DNA of 64,000 nucleotides from NCBI RefSeq assembly GCF_020329505.1, contig NZ_JAGKJJ010000004.1, forward strand, positions 62,001 to 126,000. Direction: 5' to 3'. This DNA comes from Bradyrhizobium semiaridum. GTDB taxonomy: Bacteria > Pseudomonadota > Alphaproteobacteria > Rhizobiales > Xanthobacteraceae. The notes under the pieces are model-generated. The model was not told where the DNA came from. It made no database searches and saw nothing but the letters and a program-made list of their open reading frames with translations. Below, piece after piece: positions 1-7,352 of this stretch. The translations under genes were made by a program, and so were the position numbers. The stretch's first letter is position 1, and every line of letters begins with the position of its first letter.

Positions 1-1
1 A

Positions 2-739
2 GCAACCGCCTTTCTCAGTCATCCGCTTCACGCCGCAACGGTAACCTGCGCTTACATCGTCAGCCTGTTGATCGGCGCCGGCAAGCTGCTGCGTCCCAAC
101 CTGCGGGCTCCGATGATCGCCCTGCAAACGACGGCGCTGCTGGCCTTCGGCGGCCGGACCGCCTTTCTGCTGACCTTGATCATCGTCGCCATTGCCTTGC
201 TGTGGCAGGTGCTGCGGTTCACCGCGGGAAAACCGGTTTCCCGCCTCAGCGTGATCCTTGCGATCGCCGTCGTTCCGGTCGGAATCGCGACCATTTCCGT
301 TCTGGCTTACGCCGGCTTCTTCGATCAGTTCCTCGAGCGCTTTACCGAGGACGGAGGCAGCGCCCGCAGCCGCGTGCTGATGCTGCCGCTGCTATGGTCC
401 TTTGACTGGACGGATTTTCTGTGGGGCGCGAATACCGACTATGCGCGGGCGCAAGTCTATTCCTTCGGTTTGGAGTGGGGAGTCGAGAATCCCTTCATCC
501 AGATGAGCGTCTATCAGGGGGTGGTGGTCGCGTCCCTCGTGATGTCGGGGCTGCTGCTGCTGTTGTATGACGTCTACAGGCGCCTCGAAGCTGCGGTGAT
601 CTTTCCGATCGTCACCTACCTGGCGCTTTGCAATACCTTCGGATCCTTCGCGGGCCGCTTCATCAATTTTTCGATCTTCATTGTCATGGTCACCACGCTG
701 TTCCGTCGGCGAGATGTCCCGAGGAATTACGTAACTTAA
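2..739 (+). CDS. Polysaccharide polymerase/ligase-like membrane protein (5' truncated by window edge)
   Basis: The reading frame is open to the left edge of the window, so only the C-terminal 245 residues are present. It holds several hydrophobic segments (for example around ALLAFGGRTAFLLTLIIVA and VVVASLVMSGLLLLLYDV). Between two of them lies a periplasmic-type loop with the pattern GGSARSRVLMLPLLW and a run containing NPFIQMSVYQG, as in O-antigen polymerase/ligase (Wzy/WaaL-like, VpsF-type) proteins. These act in the inner membrane on lipid-linked polysaccharide. The family assignment rests on topology and the loop pattern only. The neighbouring exopolysaccharide genes, if any, lie outside the window. 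The next gene is convergent. Confidence 0.6.
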   Translation, partial: ATAFLSHPLHAATVTCAYIVSLLIGAGKLLRPNLRAPMIALQTTALLAFGGRTAFLLTLIIVAIALLWQVLRFTAGKPVSRLSVILAIAVVPVGIATISVLAYAGFFDQFLERFTEDGGSARSRVLMLPLLWSFDWTDFLWGANTDYARAQVYSFGLEWGVENPFIQMSVYQGVVVASLVMSGLLLLLYDVYRRLEAAVIFPIVTYLALCNTFGSFAGRFINFSIFIVMVTTLFRRRDVPRNYVT

Positions 740-778
740 ACGAAGCGGCTTTCAAATCGGCGATGTGGCGCCGGCATA

Positions 779-3016
779 TCATCGTCCCAGCGCCTGCTGC
801 AGCATGCTGGCGAGTTGCGCCTTGCGATAAGGTTTTGCCAGCAGCAGCACGCCCTCGTCGAGCCGGCCGTGATGCGCGATCGCGTTCTCGGTATAGCCCG
901 AGGTGTAGAGCACCTTGATGCCGGGCCGCCGCTTCGTGACCTCGTCGGCGAGCTGGCGGCCGTTCATGCCGCCGGGCATGATGACGTCGGTGAACAACAG
1001 ATCGAACGTCTCGCCCTTGTCGACCAGCGCCAGCGCGGCGCGGCCGTCGGCAACGGCGATGGTCTTGTAGCCGAGGCTGGTGAGCTGCGCGGTGACGTAG
1101 TTGCGCACCAGCGGATCGTCCTCCACGACCAGTATCGTCTCGCTGCCGCGCGGTGCCGGCGGCGCTGGCGGCGCCTCGGCCTCGACCTGGCCGCGGGCCG
1201 GCGGCAGATAGAGCTTGATCGTGGTGCCGTGGCCTTGCTCGCTGTAGATCTTGATGTGGCCGCCGGACTGCTTGACGAAGCCGTAGACCATGCTCATGCC
1301 GAGGCCGGTGCCCTTGCCGACCTCCTTGGTGGTGAAGAACGGGTCGAACACCTTATCCTGCACCGCCTGCGACATGCCGGTGCCGGTGTCGCTGACCGCG
1401 ATCAGGACGTAGCGGCCGGGCGCGATGTCGAGATTGGTCGCAGCATAGGCCTCGTCGAGCACGACATTGCTGGTCTCGAACAGCAGCTTGCCGCCGTCGG
1501 GCATGGCGTCGCGGGCGTTGATCGCCATGTTGAGCAGCGAGTTCGACAGCTGCGACGGATCGATATGCAGCTTGGCGACATCGGGCGACAGCGCCGAACT
1601 GATCTCGATCTGCTCGCCGAGCGTCGGGCGCAGCAGCTTGGCGATGTCGGATATGGTGGCGTTGACGTCGATGATGCGCGGCTCGAGCGGCTGGCGGCGG
1701 GCGAAGGCGAGCAGATGCTGGATCAGCTCGCGGCAGCGCTCGGCGGCGCCGTCGATCAGCTCGGCGGTCTTGGCGAGCTGCGGCCGGTCGCGCAGGCTGT
1801 CGACCAGCGTCTCGGTGGTGCCGGTGATGATCGTCAGCATGTTGTTGAAGTCGTGCGCGACGCCTCCGGTCAGCTTGCCGATCGCATCGAGCTTCTGCGC
1901 CTGCTGCAGCTGGTGCTCGGTTTCGCGCGAGGCGGTGATGTCGTGATAGATCAGGGCGGCGCCAGTGATGTTGCCGTCGGCGTCGCGCAGCGGCCGGCCC
2001 GACACCACGAGGTGGATCTGCGGCGCGCCGCGCACCGGGCGGGCGATGAATTCGAGGCCGTCGAACTCCTCGCCGCGCAGCGCGTGCGCCGACGGCATGT
2101 CGTCGGCCAGCATCGGCGTCGAGCCGTCGGCATGGAACACGTTGCTGAGCGAGCGCAACTGCTGCACCGACATGCCCGGCTTGTAACGCAGCATTCTCTG
2201 GGCGGCCGGATTGGAGAGCAGCACCGCGCCCGCGGTGTCGATCACCAGAACCGCCTCCGCCATGCTGCGGAAGGTGGTTTCCATCACCGAGGTGGAGCGG
2301 CGTAGCTCCTCGAGGGCGGCGCCGAGATCCTTGGTGCGCTCGGCCACCTTGGCCTCGAGCGTCGCATTGGTGGCCTGGGTCGCGTTCAGCGAGTCCTGCA
2401 GCTGGCGGCGCGAGCGTCGCGTCGCCAAGGTCAGCACGACCGCCAGCAACAGGATCAGCACGACGCCGGCGAGATCGATCGCCAGCAGCATGCGTCCGTT
2501 GCTCTTGGATTGCGCGGTGCGCGCCGCGAGCAGGCGGCGCTCCTCGGCGACGAGCCGCTCGAGCGCGGTGCCGATCTTCTCCACCACCGCGCGGCTCTCG
2601 CCGCCCGAGGTCAGCGCCGCAATGCCGGCGGTGTCGCCGGCGTTGCGCAGCCGGATCAACTCGGCGCCGAGCGCGATGCCGCGGTCGACCTGGGCTCTCG
2701 CGTCCGCGAGCAGACCCGATTCGCCGGGATCGTTCCTCACCGCCGCGATCAGGCCGTCGAAAGCCGCGGTGAGGGCGGCGCTCTGCTCGCGATACTCGTT
2801 GGCAAAGGACGGATCAGCGGTCAGGGCGAAGCCGCGGGCCGCGCTCTCGGCGCCGCGCAGCAGCGGCCGCATGTCCGATACCCGCTTGAGGATGCCGAGC
2901 GTGCGCTCGACCGATTCAATCTCCTCGCGCGATTTGACATCCAGCCCGATCGATGCCGCACTGATGGCGAGAAGGATCGCCAGGCCACTGCCGAGAATGA
3001 GACGCTGGGAAGCCAT
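779..3016 (-). CDS. Hybrid sensor histidine kinase (CHASE3-PAS-HisKA-HATPase-REC)
   Basis: This is a membrane-bound hybrid kinase of 745 residues. It has a first transmembrane segment near residues 6-24, then a helical CHASE3-type extracytoplasmic sensor to about 170 and a second transmembrane segment near 180-200. A coiled linker and a PAS domain (about 245-360) follow. The HisKA H-box is GKLTGGVAHDFNNML, the ATPase has DTGTGMS and GKGTGLGMSMV, and the C-terminal receiver has its phospho-acceptor Asp in LLFTDVIMPGG and its Lys in LLAKPY. I chose the ATG at 3016 (MASQRLILG): it gives a 19-bp gap to the upstream response regulator, whereas the longest frame (start 3073) would overlap that gene by 38 bp. 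The two genes are probably co-transcribed. The signal sensed is unknown. Confidence 0.85.
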   Translation of the reverse strand: MASQRLILGSGLAILLAISAASIGLDVKSREEIESVERTLGILKRVSDMRPLLRGAESAARGFALTADPSFANEYREQSAALTAAFDGLIAAVRNDPGESGLLADARAQVDRGIALGAELIRLRNAGDTAGIAALTSGGESRAVVEKIGTALERLVAEERRLLAARTAQSKSNGRMLLAIDLAGVVLILLLAVVLTLATRRSRRQLQDSLNATQATNATLEAKVAERTKDLGAALEELRRSTSVMETTFRSMAEAVLVIDTAGAVLLSNPAAQRMLRYKPGMSVQQLRSLSNVFHADGSTPMLADDMPSAHALRGEEFDGLEFIARPVRGAPQIHLVVSGRPLRDADGNITGAALIYHDITASRETEHQLQQAQKLDAIGKLTGGVAHDFNNMLTIITGTTETLVDSLRDRPQLAKTAELIDGAAERCRELIQHLLAFARRQPLEPRIIDVNATISDIAKLLRPTLGEQIEISSALSPDVAKLHIDPSQLSNSLLNMAINARDAMPDGGKLLFETSNVVLDEAYAATNLDIAPGRYVLIAVSDTGTGMSQAVQDKVFDPFFTTKEVGKGTGLGMSMVYGFVKQSGGHIKIYSEQGHGTTIKLYLPPARGQVEAEAPPAPPAPRGSETILVVEDDPLVRNYVTAQLTSLGYKTIAVADGRAALALVDKGETFDLLFTDVIMPGGMNGRQLADEVTKRRPGIKVLYTSGYTENAIAHHGRLDEGVLLLAKPYRKAQLASMLQQALGR

Positions 3017-3035
3017 CGACGATTGGCACGAACAA

Positions 3036-3440
3036 CTATTTTGAAAGACGCGCGGACGGAGCAGACTTCGCAATACATTCGTTGACGGCAGCGATCAACG
3101 CCTGCGGTGTGAACGGCTTGCGCAGGCACGCGGAGGCGCCGAGCTCGATGGTCATCCGCAGGAAGTCCGGCGCGCGATCGGCATTGGCGAAGGCGTAGCC
3201 GGACATCGCAATCACGGGTATGTCGGGGGCGCGCTCGTGGAACACGCGGATCGCCTCGAAGCCGCGCATATGCGGCATGAAGACGTCGACCAGCATCACG
3301 TCGAAGCGCGACTCGTCCAGCGCGCGCATGCCGGCCTCACCACCATCGGCGACGGTGACCTCGAAGCCCTGGCGTTGCAGACAGACCTCGATGGCGACAC
3401 ATACCATCGGGTCGTCGTCGACCACGAGAACGCGCGGCAC
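3036..3440 (-). CDS. Stand-alone receiver-domain response regulator
   Basis: This is a single REC domain of 134 residues with no output domain. The acidic pocket is in VLVVDDDPMV, the phospho-acceptor Asp in VMLVDVFMPHMRG, the conserved Ser region in PVIAMSGYA and the Lys in CLRKPF. A GTG start at 3440 is preferred over the longer frame (to 3497) because GAAGAGGA sits about 7 nt upstream of it and the protein then begins directly at the first beta-strand. It lies immediately upstream of the hybrid kinase gene on the same strand, so the pair probably forms a phosphorelay operon in which this protein receives or drains phosphate. The target is not identifiable from sequence. Confidence 0.82.
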   Translation of the reverse strand: MPRVLVVDDDPMVCVAIEVCLQRQGFEVTVADGGEAGMRALDESRFDVMLVDVFMPHMRGFEAIRVFHERAPDIPVIAMSGYAFANADRAPDFLRMTIELGASACLRKPFTPQALIAAVNECIAKSAPSARLSK

Positions 3441-3828
3441 GATGGCATCCTCTTCAACTGGCCTCGCGTGCCGGCGACTCGCTTGGCCGTCTGGCAATTA
3501 AGGCGGAACCGAGACCGAAAGTCTGTATCATAGCGTGCATTGGCAATTTGCCGGCAAGCTGATTTCCAGCTAGCCCTGACACATCACCCACATTTGTCCA
3601 GTCCCTTTCACGACAGGTCCATGACCTTACTTCCCGTCGCCGGCCGCGCCCCCGTAGTCGGCTGCTTGCGGCGGCGGCAATGCTGCGCGAGCCGCTGTCG
3701 GCGAGCGACATCGCCGCGATGGCGGTGCGCCGGCCGCCATCGCGGTGGCGCTACGGACATGAAGGTGGCACAGGAGTCAAAAAGGGCGGCGCTAGCGCCG
3801 CCCTTCGCTGATCGGACTTGCGGTCTTC
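3441..3828. other. 388-bp stretch without a gene
   Basis: This region lies between the response regulator start and the end of the BA14K gene and should hold the regulator's promoter. The only structure I can support is the terminator at 3779-3805. Short frames here have no ribosome binding site or recognisable domain. Confidence 0.6.
3779..3805 (-). terminator. Rho-independent terminator of the BA14K gene
   Basis: Positions 3782-3805 form a perfect 24-bp palindrome (AAGGGCGGCGCT and its complement). On the minus strand it is followed by a run of five T, 24 bp after the stop codon of the BA14K gene. Confidence 0.85.
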
Positions 3829-4464
3829 TTACGGGCAGGGATGCCTCAGGCCGTCATAGCCGAGATAGGTGCCCGAAGCCGGATCGTAGGACCTGTAGCG
3901 CTGCGCGCAGTAGCTCGCATCGCCGCCCGGCACCGCTTCAACGGCGACGCTCGGCTCATCGTAATAGCCGTAGCTGTCGTCATAGTAGCCCGGGCCGTAG
4001 CCGTAATAGCCTGAACCATAATACGCGCCTGAGGCGAGCGCGCCGCCAACCACGGCTCCGGCGACTGCACCGGGCCAGAACCCGCCGCCGCGATGATGGT
4101 GCCAGCCTCCGCCGCCATGCCAGCGACCGCCGCCGCCGCTCCAACCGGGTCGGCCGCCACCGCCAGCCCATTGGCCACCGCCGGCAACCGCGCCGCCACC
4201 GATGGCCGTACGGGGCACGTCAGGGCGCATCAGCGCGCCAGCACCGGCGCCGCCGCCGCTGAAGCGCGCTCCGCCGCCACCAACTGCGCCGCCGCCGAAA
4301 TGCGCTCCGCCGCCGCCACCGCCACGGGCGACTGCTCCGCCGCCACCTCCGCCACCGCCCATCCTTTGCAGGCCCGGGCCTTGGGCAAGACTTGCGGTCG
4401 GCAGCACCAGAGGCAGCGCAAGCGCCAGTGCCGCAGCGGTGCTCAACAGCTTCAGATTGATCAT
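3829..4464 (-). CDS. Exported glycine-rich BA14K family protein
   Basis: This is a 211-residue secreted protein. It has a signal peptide (MINLKLLSTAAALALALPL, likely cut after the ASLAQ stretch), a long Gly-rich middle with GGGG runs and HHHRGG, a short hydrophobic glycine-zipper segment (FWPGAVAGAVVGGALASGA) and a Tyr/Gly-rich part. It ends in a BA14K signature with CAQRYRSYDPASGTYLGYDG followed by a terminal Cys. BA14K proteins were described in Brucella as immunoreactive, lectin-like surface proteins; the role here is unknown. I prefer the ATG at 4464 over the one at 4476 because the GGAG inside the upstream ATGGAG is then a correctly spaced ribosome binding site. Its promoter region holds an EcfG-like motif and the gene ends in a strong terminator, so it is monocistronic. 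Confidence 0.82.
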   Translation of the reverse strand: MINLKLLSTAAALALALPLVLPTASLAQGPGLQRMGGGGGGGGAVARGGGGGGAHFGGGAVGGGGARFSGGGAGAGALMRPDVPRTAIGGGAVAGGGQWAGGGGRPGWSGGGGRWHGGGGWHHHRGGGFWPGAVAGAVVGGALASGAYYGSGYYGYGPGYYDDSYGYYDEPSVAVEAVPGGDASYCAQRYRSYDPASGTYLGYDGLRHPCP

Positions 4465-4493
4465 TTTGGACTCCATGAAAACGGATAATGTCT

Positions 4494-4518
4494 AACCGTT
4501 TCTGGGGTCAGACGTTCC
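4494..4518 (-). promoter_or_regulatory. EcfG-like promoter upstream of the BA14K gene
   Basis: On the minus strand GGAAC (4518-4514) is followed after exactly 16 nt by GGTT (4497-4494). The EcfG/sigma-T consensus is GGAAC-N16/17-CGTT, so the -35 is exact and the -10 matches 3 of 4. The -10 lies 30 bp before the chosen ATG, which is a sensible distance. Confidence 0.45.
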
Positions 4519-4691
4519 GTACCGCATATTGATTGTCAGGCGGCGCATGTACGGCTGGTGAACGCACAGGCCATTCCGCCGCGGCAATTGGTCGCCAAAC
4601 CAGGGGGTACCAGGGTGGTCAGGCAGGCGGCTGGACATTTGCGGATTCAGGTGGCATCAGAGCCAACGTTCGAACCCACGGCCGCCCGCGC

Positions 4692-5102
4692 ATGAAACAA
4701 TTCCTGCTCAAATTCTTCACCTGGTGGAACAGCCAGACCTTTGGCACGCAATTGTGGACCTCCCGCTATGGCGAGCTGGTCGGCGAGGACGAGCAGGGCA
4801 ACCGCTACTACCGCACCAAGGGTGGGGAGATCGACCCGACGCTGCATTTCGAGCGCCGCTGGGTGGTCTACAACGGCTACGCCGAAGCCTCGCGGATCCC
4901 GCCGGGCTGGTACGGCTGGATTCATCACACTACCGATGTGCCGCCGACCGAGCAGACATACGTGGCACGGGAGTGGGAGAAGCCGCATCTGCCGAACCTG
5001 ACCGGCACGGCGCAGGCCTATCGCCCGTCCGGCTCGACCCTGGCGAGCGGCCGTCGCCCCAAGGCGACCGGCGACTACCAGGCCTGGACGCCCAGCCACT
5101 GA
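4692..5102 (+). CDS. NADH:ubiquinone oxidoreductase accessory subunit, NDUFA12 family
   Basis: This 136-residue protein matches the alphaproteobacterial homologue of the mitochondrial complex I subunit NDUFA12 (B17.2). Visible family features are LWTSRYGELVGEDEQGNRYY, the region ERRWVVYNGYAEASRIPPGW, GWIHHTTDVPP and the C-terminal LTGTAQAYRPSGS. It is expected to sit on the matrix-equivalent (cytoplasmic) arm of complex I. The ATG at 4692 is chosen because it begins the conserved MKQFLLKFFTWW; the longer frame upstream looks non-coding. In several Rhizobiales this gene is beside the DUF2155 gene and aat; here both are about 6 kb downstream, behind five accessory genes. Confidence 0.9.
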   Translation: MKQFLLKFFTWWNSQTFGTQLWTSRYGELVGEDEQGNRYYRTKGGEIDPTLHFERRWVVYNGYAEASRIPPGWYGWIHHTTDVPPTEQTYVAREWEKPHLPNLTGTAQAYRPSGSTLASGRRPKATGDYQAWTPSH

Positions 5103-5234
5103 TACTGATCCATCCGGCTCTGTTGCAGCCACGGATGCAGGCGCGTGCAAGGCACGCTCGTAGGCAAGTGCGCACGCGCGCCTGTGGACAACGGTAACAG
5201 CGGGGACAACTCGGGGTAGGCGAGCTGTAGCCGC

Positions 5235-5263
5235 TTGCACGTTTGGCGGGATCGCGGCTCAAT
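5235..5263 (+). promoter_or_regulatory. Weak candidate promoter for the small RNA
   Basis: TTGCAC (5235-5240) and CTCAAT (5258-5263) are separated by 17 bp. Both match the sigma-70 consensus only partly, so this is a tentative assignment. It would start a transcript near 5270. Confidence 0.22.
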
Positions 5264-5460
5264 AGGGCCATCTTACGGAGATGGGAGACCATCGCGTCGG
5301 ATCGGGCTCCAGATCGCGACTGTCCCGATGAGCAGCGGCCTCCGAGTAGGATGCGGCCGGGAGATAGGCCCCCGGTGCAGACGTCCTGAAATCGCCCGCT
5401 AATGTGAGGCCACCGTGAGACAGGAAGGGCCGCCTGGGAAACCGGGCGGCCTTTTTCTTT
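5262..5460 (+). ncRNA. Candidate structured small RNA, about 190 nt
   Basis: The plus strand folds into a series of helices. CCATCT/AGATGG forms a stem at 5268-5284. A second stem lies around 5289-5325, with TCGC...GATC pairing to GATC...GCGA. A third, CCGGG/CCCGG, is near 5362-5382. The unit ends in the terminator GGCCGCC-loop-GGCGGCC followed by CTTTTTCTTTT (5428-5460). There is no open frame with a ribosome binding site inside, and no plus-strand gene follows, so it is not a leader. It could instead be a long 3' UTR of NDUFA12, whose stop is about 160 bp before the first stem. I checked it by eye against 6S, tmRNA, SRP and RNase P hallmarks and saw no match. Confidence 0.38.
5426..5460 (+). 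terminator. Rho-independent terminator (small RNA or NDUFA12)
   Basis: GGCCGCC (5428-5434) pairs with GGCGGCC (5445-5451) around a 10-nt loop and is followed by CTTTTTCTTTT on the plus strand. The minus strand has no T-run after the hairpin, so it acts on plus-strand transcripts. Confidence 0.82.
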
Positions 5461-5475
5461 TGCGCGTTCGCTGGG

Positions 5476-6162
5476 TCAGGACAGCCGCGCGGCGGCACGT
5501 CCCATCAGCTCGCGGCGACGTGCTTGCGACGGCGCGATCCGCTCCTTCATGAAGGCGAGGATCTCGCCCGGCGCGGTGTCGGGAGAACCCGAATTGAACG
5601 GCGGAGAGGGGTTGTATTCGAGCCGGAGCTGGATCGCTTCCGCGGTCTTGCGGTCGACCAGCTCCGACACCAGCGTCAGCGCGAAATCGATGCCGGCGGT
5701 GACGCCGCCGCCAGTGAAGCGGTTGCGGTCGACGCAGACGCGCGTCTTGGTCGGGATCGCGCCGAAGCCGGCAAGGAAATCGAGCGCGCTCCAATGCGTG
5801 GTAGCGCGGTATCCGTTCAGCAGGCCCGCCGCGCCCAGCACCAGCGATCCCGTGCAGACCGAGGTGACGTATTTAGCGCCATCGGCCTGCCTGCGCAGGA
5901 AGGCGAGCATCTCGTCGTCGCCGACCATATCGTCGGTGCCGAGCCCGCCCGGCACGCAGATCACGTCGAGCTGCGGGCAATCGGCAAAGGTCGTGGTCGG
6001 CGTCAGCACCATGACGGAATCGGTCGGCACCGGCTCGATGCGCTTCCAGATCAGATGCACCTTGGCGCCGGGCACTGAGGAGAACACCTGCAGCGGGCCG
6101 GTGAGGTCGAGCTGGGTCACCTTGGGGAAGACGAGCAATCCAATCTGCAGCGGTTCAGTCAT
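5476..6162 (-). CDS. DJ-1/PfpI family protein, isonitrile hydratase-like
   Basis: This 228-residue single-domain DJ-1/PfpI protein begins IGLLVFPKVTQLDLTGPLQV, the start typical of the isonitrile hydratase (InhA) branch, and is of the size usual for it. The nucleophile elbow is VTSVCTGSLVLGAAGLL with its Cys near residue 101, followed by the ATTHW motif. The ATG at 6162 is preferred because GGAGG lies 6 nt upstream; the longer frame to 6249 has no such site. It diverges from a GlxA-type regulator whose ligand-binding half is the same fold, so enzyme and regulator may recognise related molecules. Substrate is inferred from family only; other members have glyoxalase or chaperone-like roles. Confidence 0.78.
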   Translation of the reverse strand: MTEPLQIGLLVFPKVTQLDLTGPLQVFSSVPGAKVHLIWKRIEPVPTDSVMVLTPTTTFADCPQLDVICVPGGLGTDDMVGDDEMLAFLRRQADGAKYVTSVCTGSLVLGAAGLLNGYRATTHWSALDFLAGFGAIPTKTRVCVDRNRFTGGGVTAGIDFALTLVSELVDRKTAEAIQLRLEYNPSPPFNSGSPDTAPGEILAFMKERIAPSQARRRELMGRAAARLS

Positions 6163-6273
6163 CGGCAGCCTCCGATTTCCATTTGATGGCACGACGATGC
6201 CATCTTGGCTTTCTGTCCAAAATGGCGTATTTCCCTCATTAAAGGACATGGTGCCGCTTGCGTGGATTTGGCG

Positions 6274-7212
6274 ATGATCGGCCTCCTCATCTTTCCCGAC
6301 TTCCAGCTGCTCGACGCGGCAGGCCCGATCGCCGCGTTCGAGATCGCCGCGCGCTTCGCGGGCAACGCGCCCGACATCAAGACGATCGCGGCGAAGGCCG
6401 GACCGGTGCGCAGCTCGTCCGGCGTGGAGATGCTGGCGCGTGGGTTCAAGCCGTCGGCGGCGATCACGACGCTGATCATCGCGGGTGGCAATGGCGTGAG
6501 AACGCCGGCGAGCTGTCCGGCGACGCTATCGTTCGTGCGGCGCATGGCGGACCGCGGCATCCGCGTCGCCAGTGTCTGCTCGGGCGCCTATGTGCTCGCC
6601 GAGGCGGGCCTGCTCGACGGCCGCCGCGCCACCACGCATTGGCAGCGCACGCCGCATTTCGTGAAGACCTATCCGAAGATCAAGCTCGAGCCCGACCAGA
6701 TCTTCGTCCGCGACGGCAACATCTGGAGCTCGGCCGGCATCACCGCCGGCATCGACCTCGCGCTGGCGATGATCACCGAGGACTACGGCGACGAGATCGC
6801 GCAGCAGACGGCGCGGCAGCTCGTGCTCTATCACCGGCGCAGCGGCGGCCAGTCGCAGTTCTCGTCGCTGCTGGAGCTGAAGACGCCGAACGGCCGCTTC
6901 GGGCCGCTGCTGGCCTGGGCGCGCGAGCATCTCGACGCGCCGCTGACGGTGGAAGATCTCGCCGACAAGGCCGGCATGAGCTCGCGGCATTTCACCCGCG
7001 CCTTCATCGCGGAGACCGGCACGACGCCGTCGAAGGCGGTCGAGCGGCTGCGCACCGAGGTGGCGCGGCAGCGCGTGCAGTCGTCGGGCGAGCCGATCGA
7101 GCGCGTCGCCGAGCTCACCGGCTTCCGCGATCCGGAGCGGATGCGCCGCGCCTTCATCCGCGCCTTCGGCCAGCCGCCGCAGTCGCTGCGCAGGGCGGCG
7201 AGGGCGGGCTGA
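6274..7212 (+). CDS. GlxA family transcriptional regulator (DJ-1/PfpI domain plus AraC HTH)
   Basis: This is a 312-residue fusion. Residues 1-185 are a DJ-1/PfpI domain beginning IGLLIFPDFQLLDAAGPIAA with a conserved Cys in VASVCSGAYVLAEAGLLDG and ATTHW. Residues about 205-305 are an AraC-type pair of helix-turn-helix motifs (LADKAGMSSRHFTRAF and ERVAELTGFRDPERMRRAF). Such proteins are DNA-binding activators or repressors whose DJ-1 half senses a ligand. It is divergent from the InhA-like gene with 111 bp between starts, so it most likely controls that gene. The start is uncertain: ATG at 6274 fits the domain start, but GTG at 6262 is also possible. Confidence 0.85.
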   Translation: MIGLLIFPDFQLLDAAGPIAAFEIAARFAGNAPDIKTIAAKAGPVRSSSGVEMLARGFKPSAAITTLIIAGGNGVRTPASCPATLSFVRRMADRGIRVASVCSGAYVLAEAGLLDGRRATTHWQRTPHFVKTYPKIKLEPDQIFVRDGNIWSSAGITAGIDLALAMITEDYGDEIAQQTARQLVLYHRRSGGQSQFSSLLELKTPNGRFGPLLAWAREHLDAPLTVEDLADKAGMSSRHFTRAFIAETGTTPSKAVERLRTEVARQRVQSSGEPIERVAELTGFRDPERMRRAFIRAFGQPPQSLRRAARAG

Positions 7213-7237
7213 TTTCGGGGTTGGTGCAGGCCCTCCA

Positions 7238-7348
7238 CGTCATTGCGAGCCACCCGGTCGGCGCGAAGCGCCGCCGGATGACAGGCTCCGCGAAGCAATC
7301 CACCCGCCGCGTGCGCTGAGCGATGGATTGCTTCGTCGCGCAATGACG
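7238..7348. repeat. Palindromic intergenic repeat (CGTCATTGCG type)
   Basis: The outer arms CGTCATTGCG (7238-7247) and CGCAATGACG (7339-7348) are perfect complements. Inner arms CGAAGCAATCCA (7289-7300) and TGGATTGCTTCG (7324-7335) are too. This is the look of a dispersed Bradyrhizobium intergenic repeat (recognised from memory). It lies between two convergent genes and may act as a bidirectional terminator. Confidence 0.7.
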
Positions 7349-7352
7349 AGGC

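Larger units (their letters stand above)
5103..5475. other. 373-bp gene-free stretch with a probable small RNA
   Basis: There is no credible protein frame between NDUFA12 and the convergent DJ-1 gene. From about 5262 the plus strand contains several good stem-loops and ends in a classic terminator at 5426-5460 (annotated separately). Confidence 0.6.

Noticed and set aside
815..2305. Plus-strand frame of 496 residues opposite the hybrid kinase
   Set aside because: It is rich in Arg, Ala, Gly, His and Asp with no domain, and mirrors a gene with clear kinase motifs; an antisense shadow of high-GC coding DNA.
3540..4262. Plus-strand frame of 240 residues overlapping the BA14K gene
   Set aside because: It is Arg/Ser/His-rich without a domain, and the minus strand has a signal peptide, a BA14K signature and a terminator.
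4090..4400. Short tandem repeats resembling a minisatellite or CRISPR
   Set aside because: These are GGN codon runs of the glycine-rich BA14K protein; there are no spacers of constant length.
5262..5460. Identification of the structured RNA as 6S, SRP, tmRNA or RNase P RNA
   Set aside because: I could not find the hallmark bases of any of these, and the gene neighbourhood does not fit the usual 6S location; left as an unnamed candidate.
7238..7348. Insertion-sequence remnant at the palindromic repeat
   Set aside because: There is no transposase fragment or target-site duplication; the nested perfect arms fit a REP-like intergenic repeat instead.
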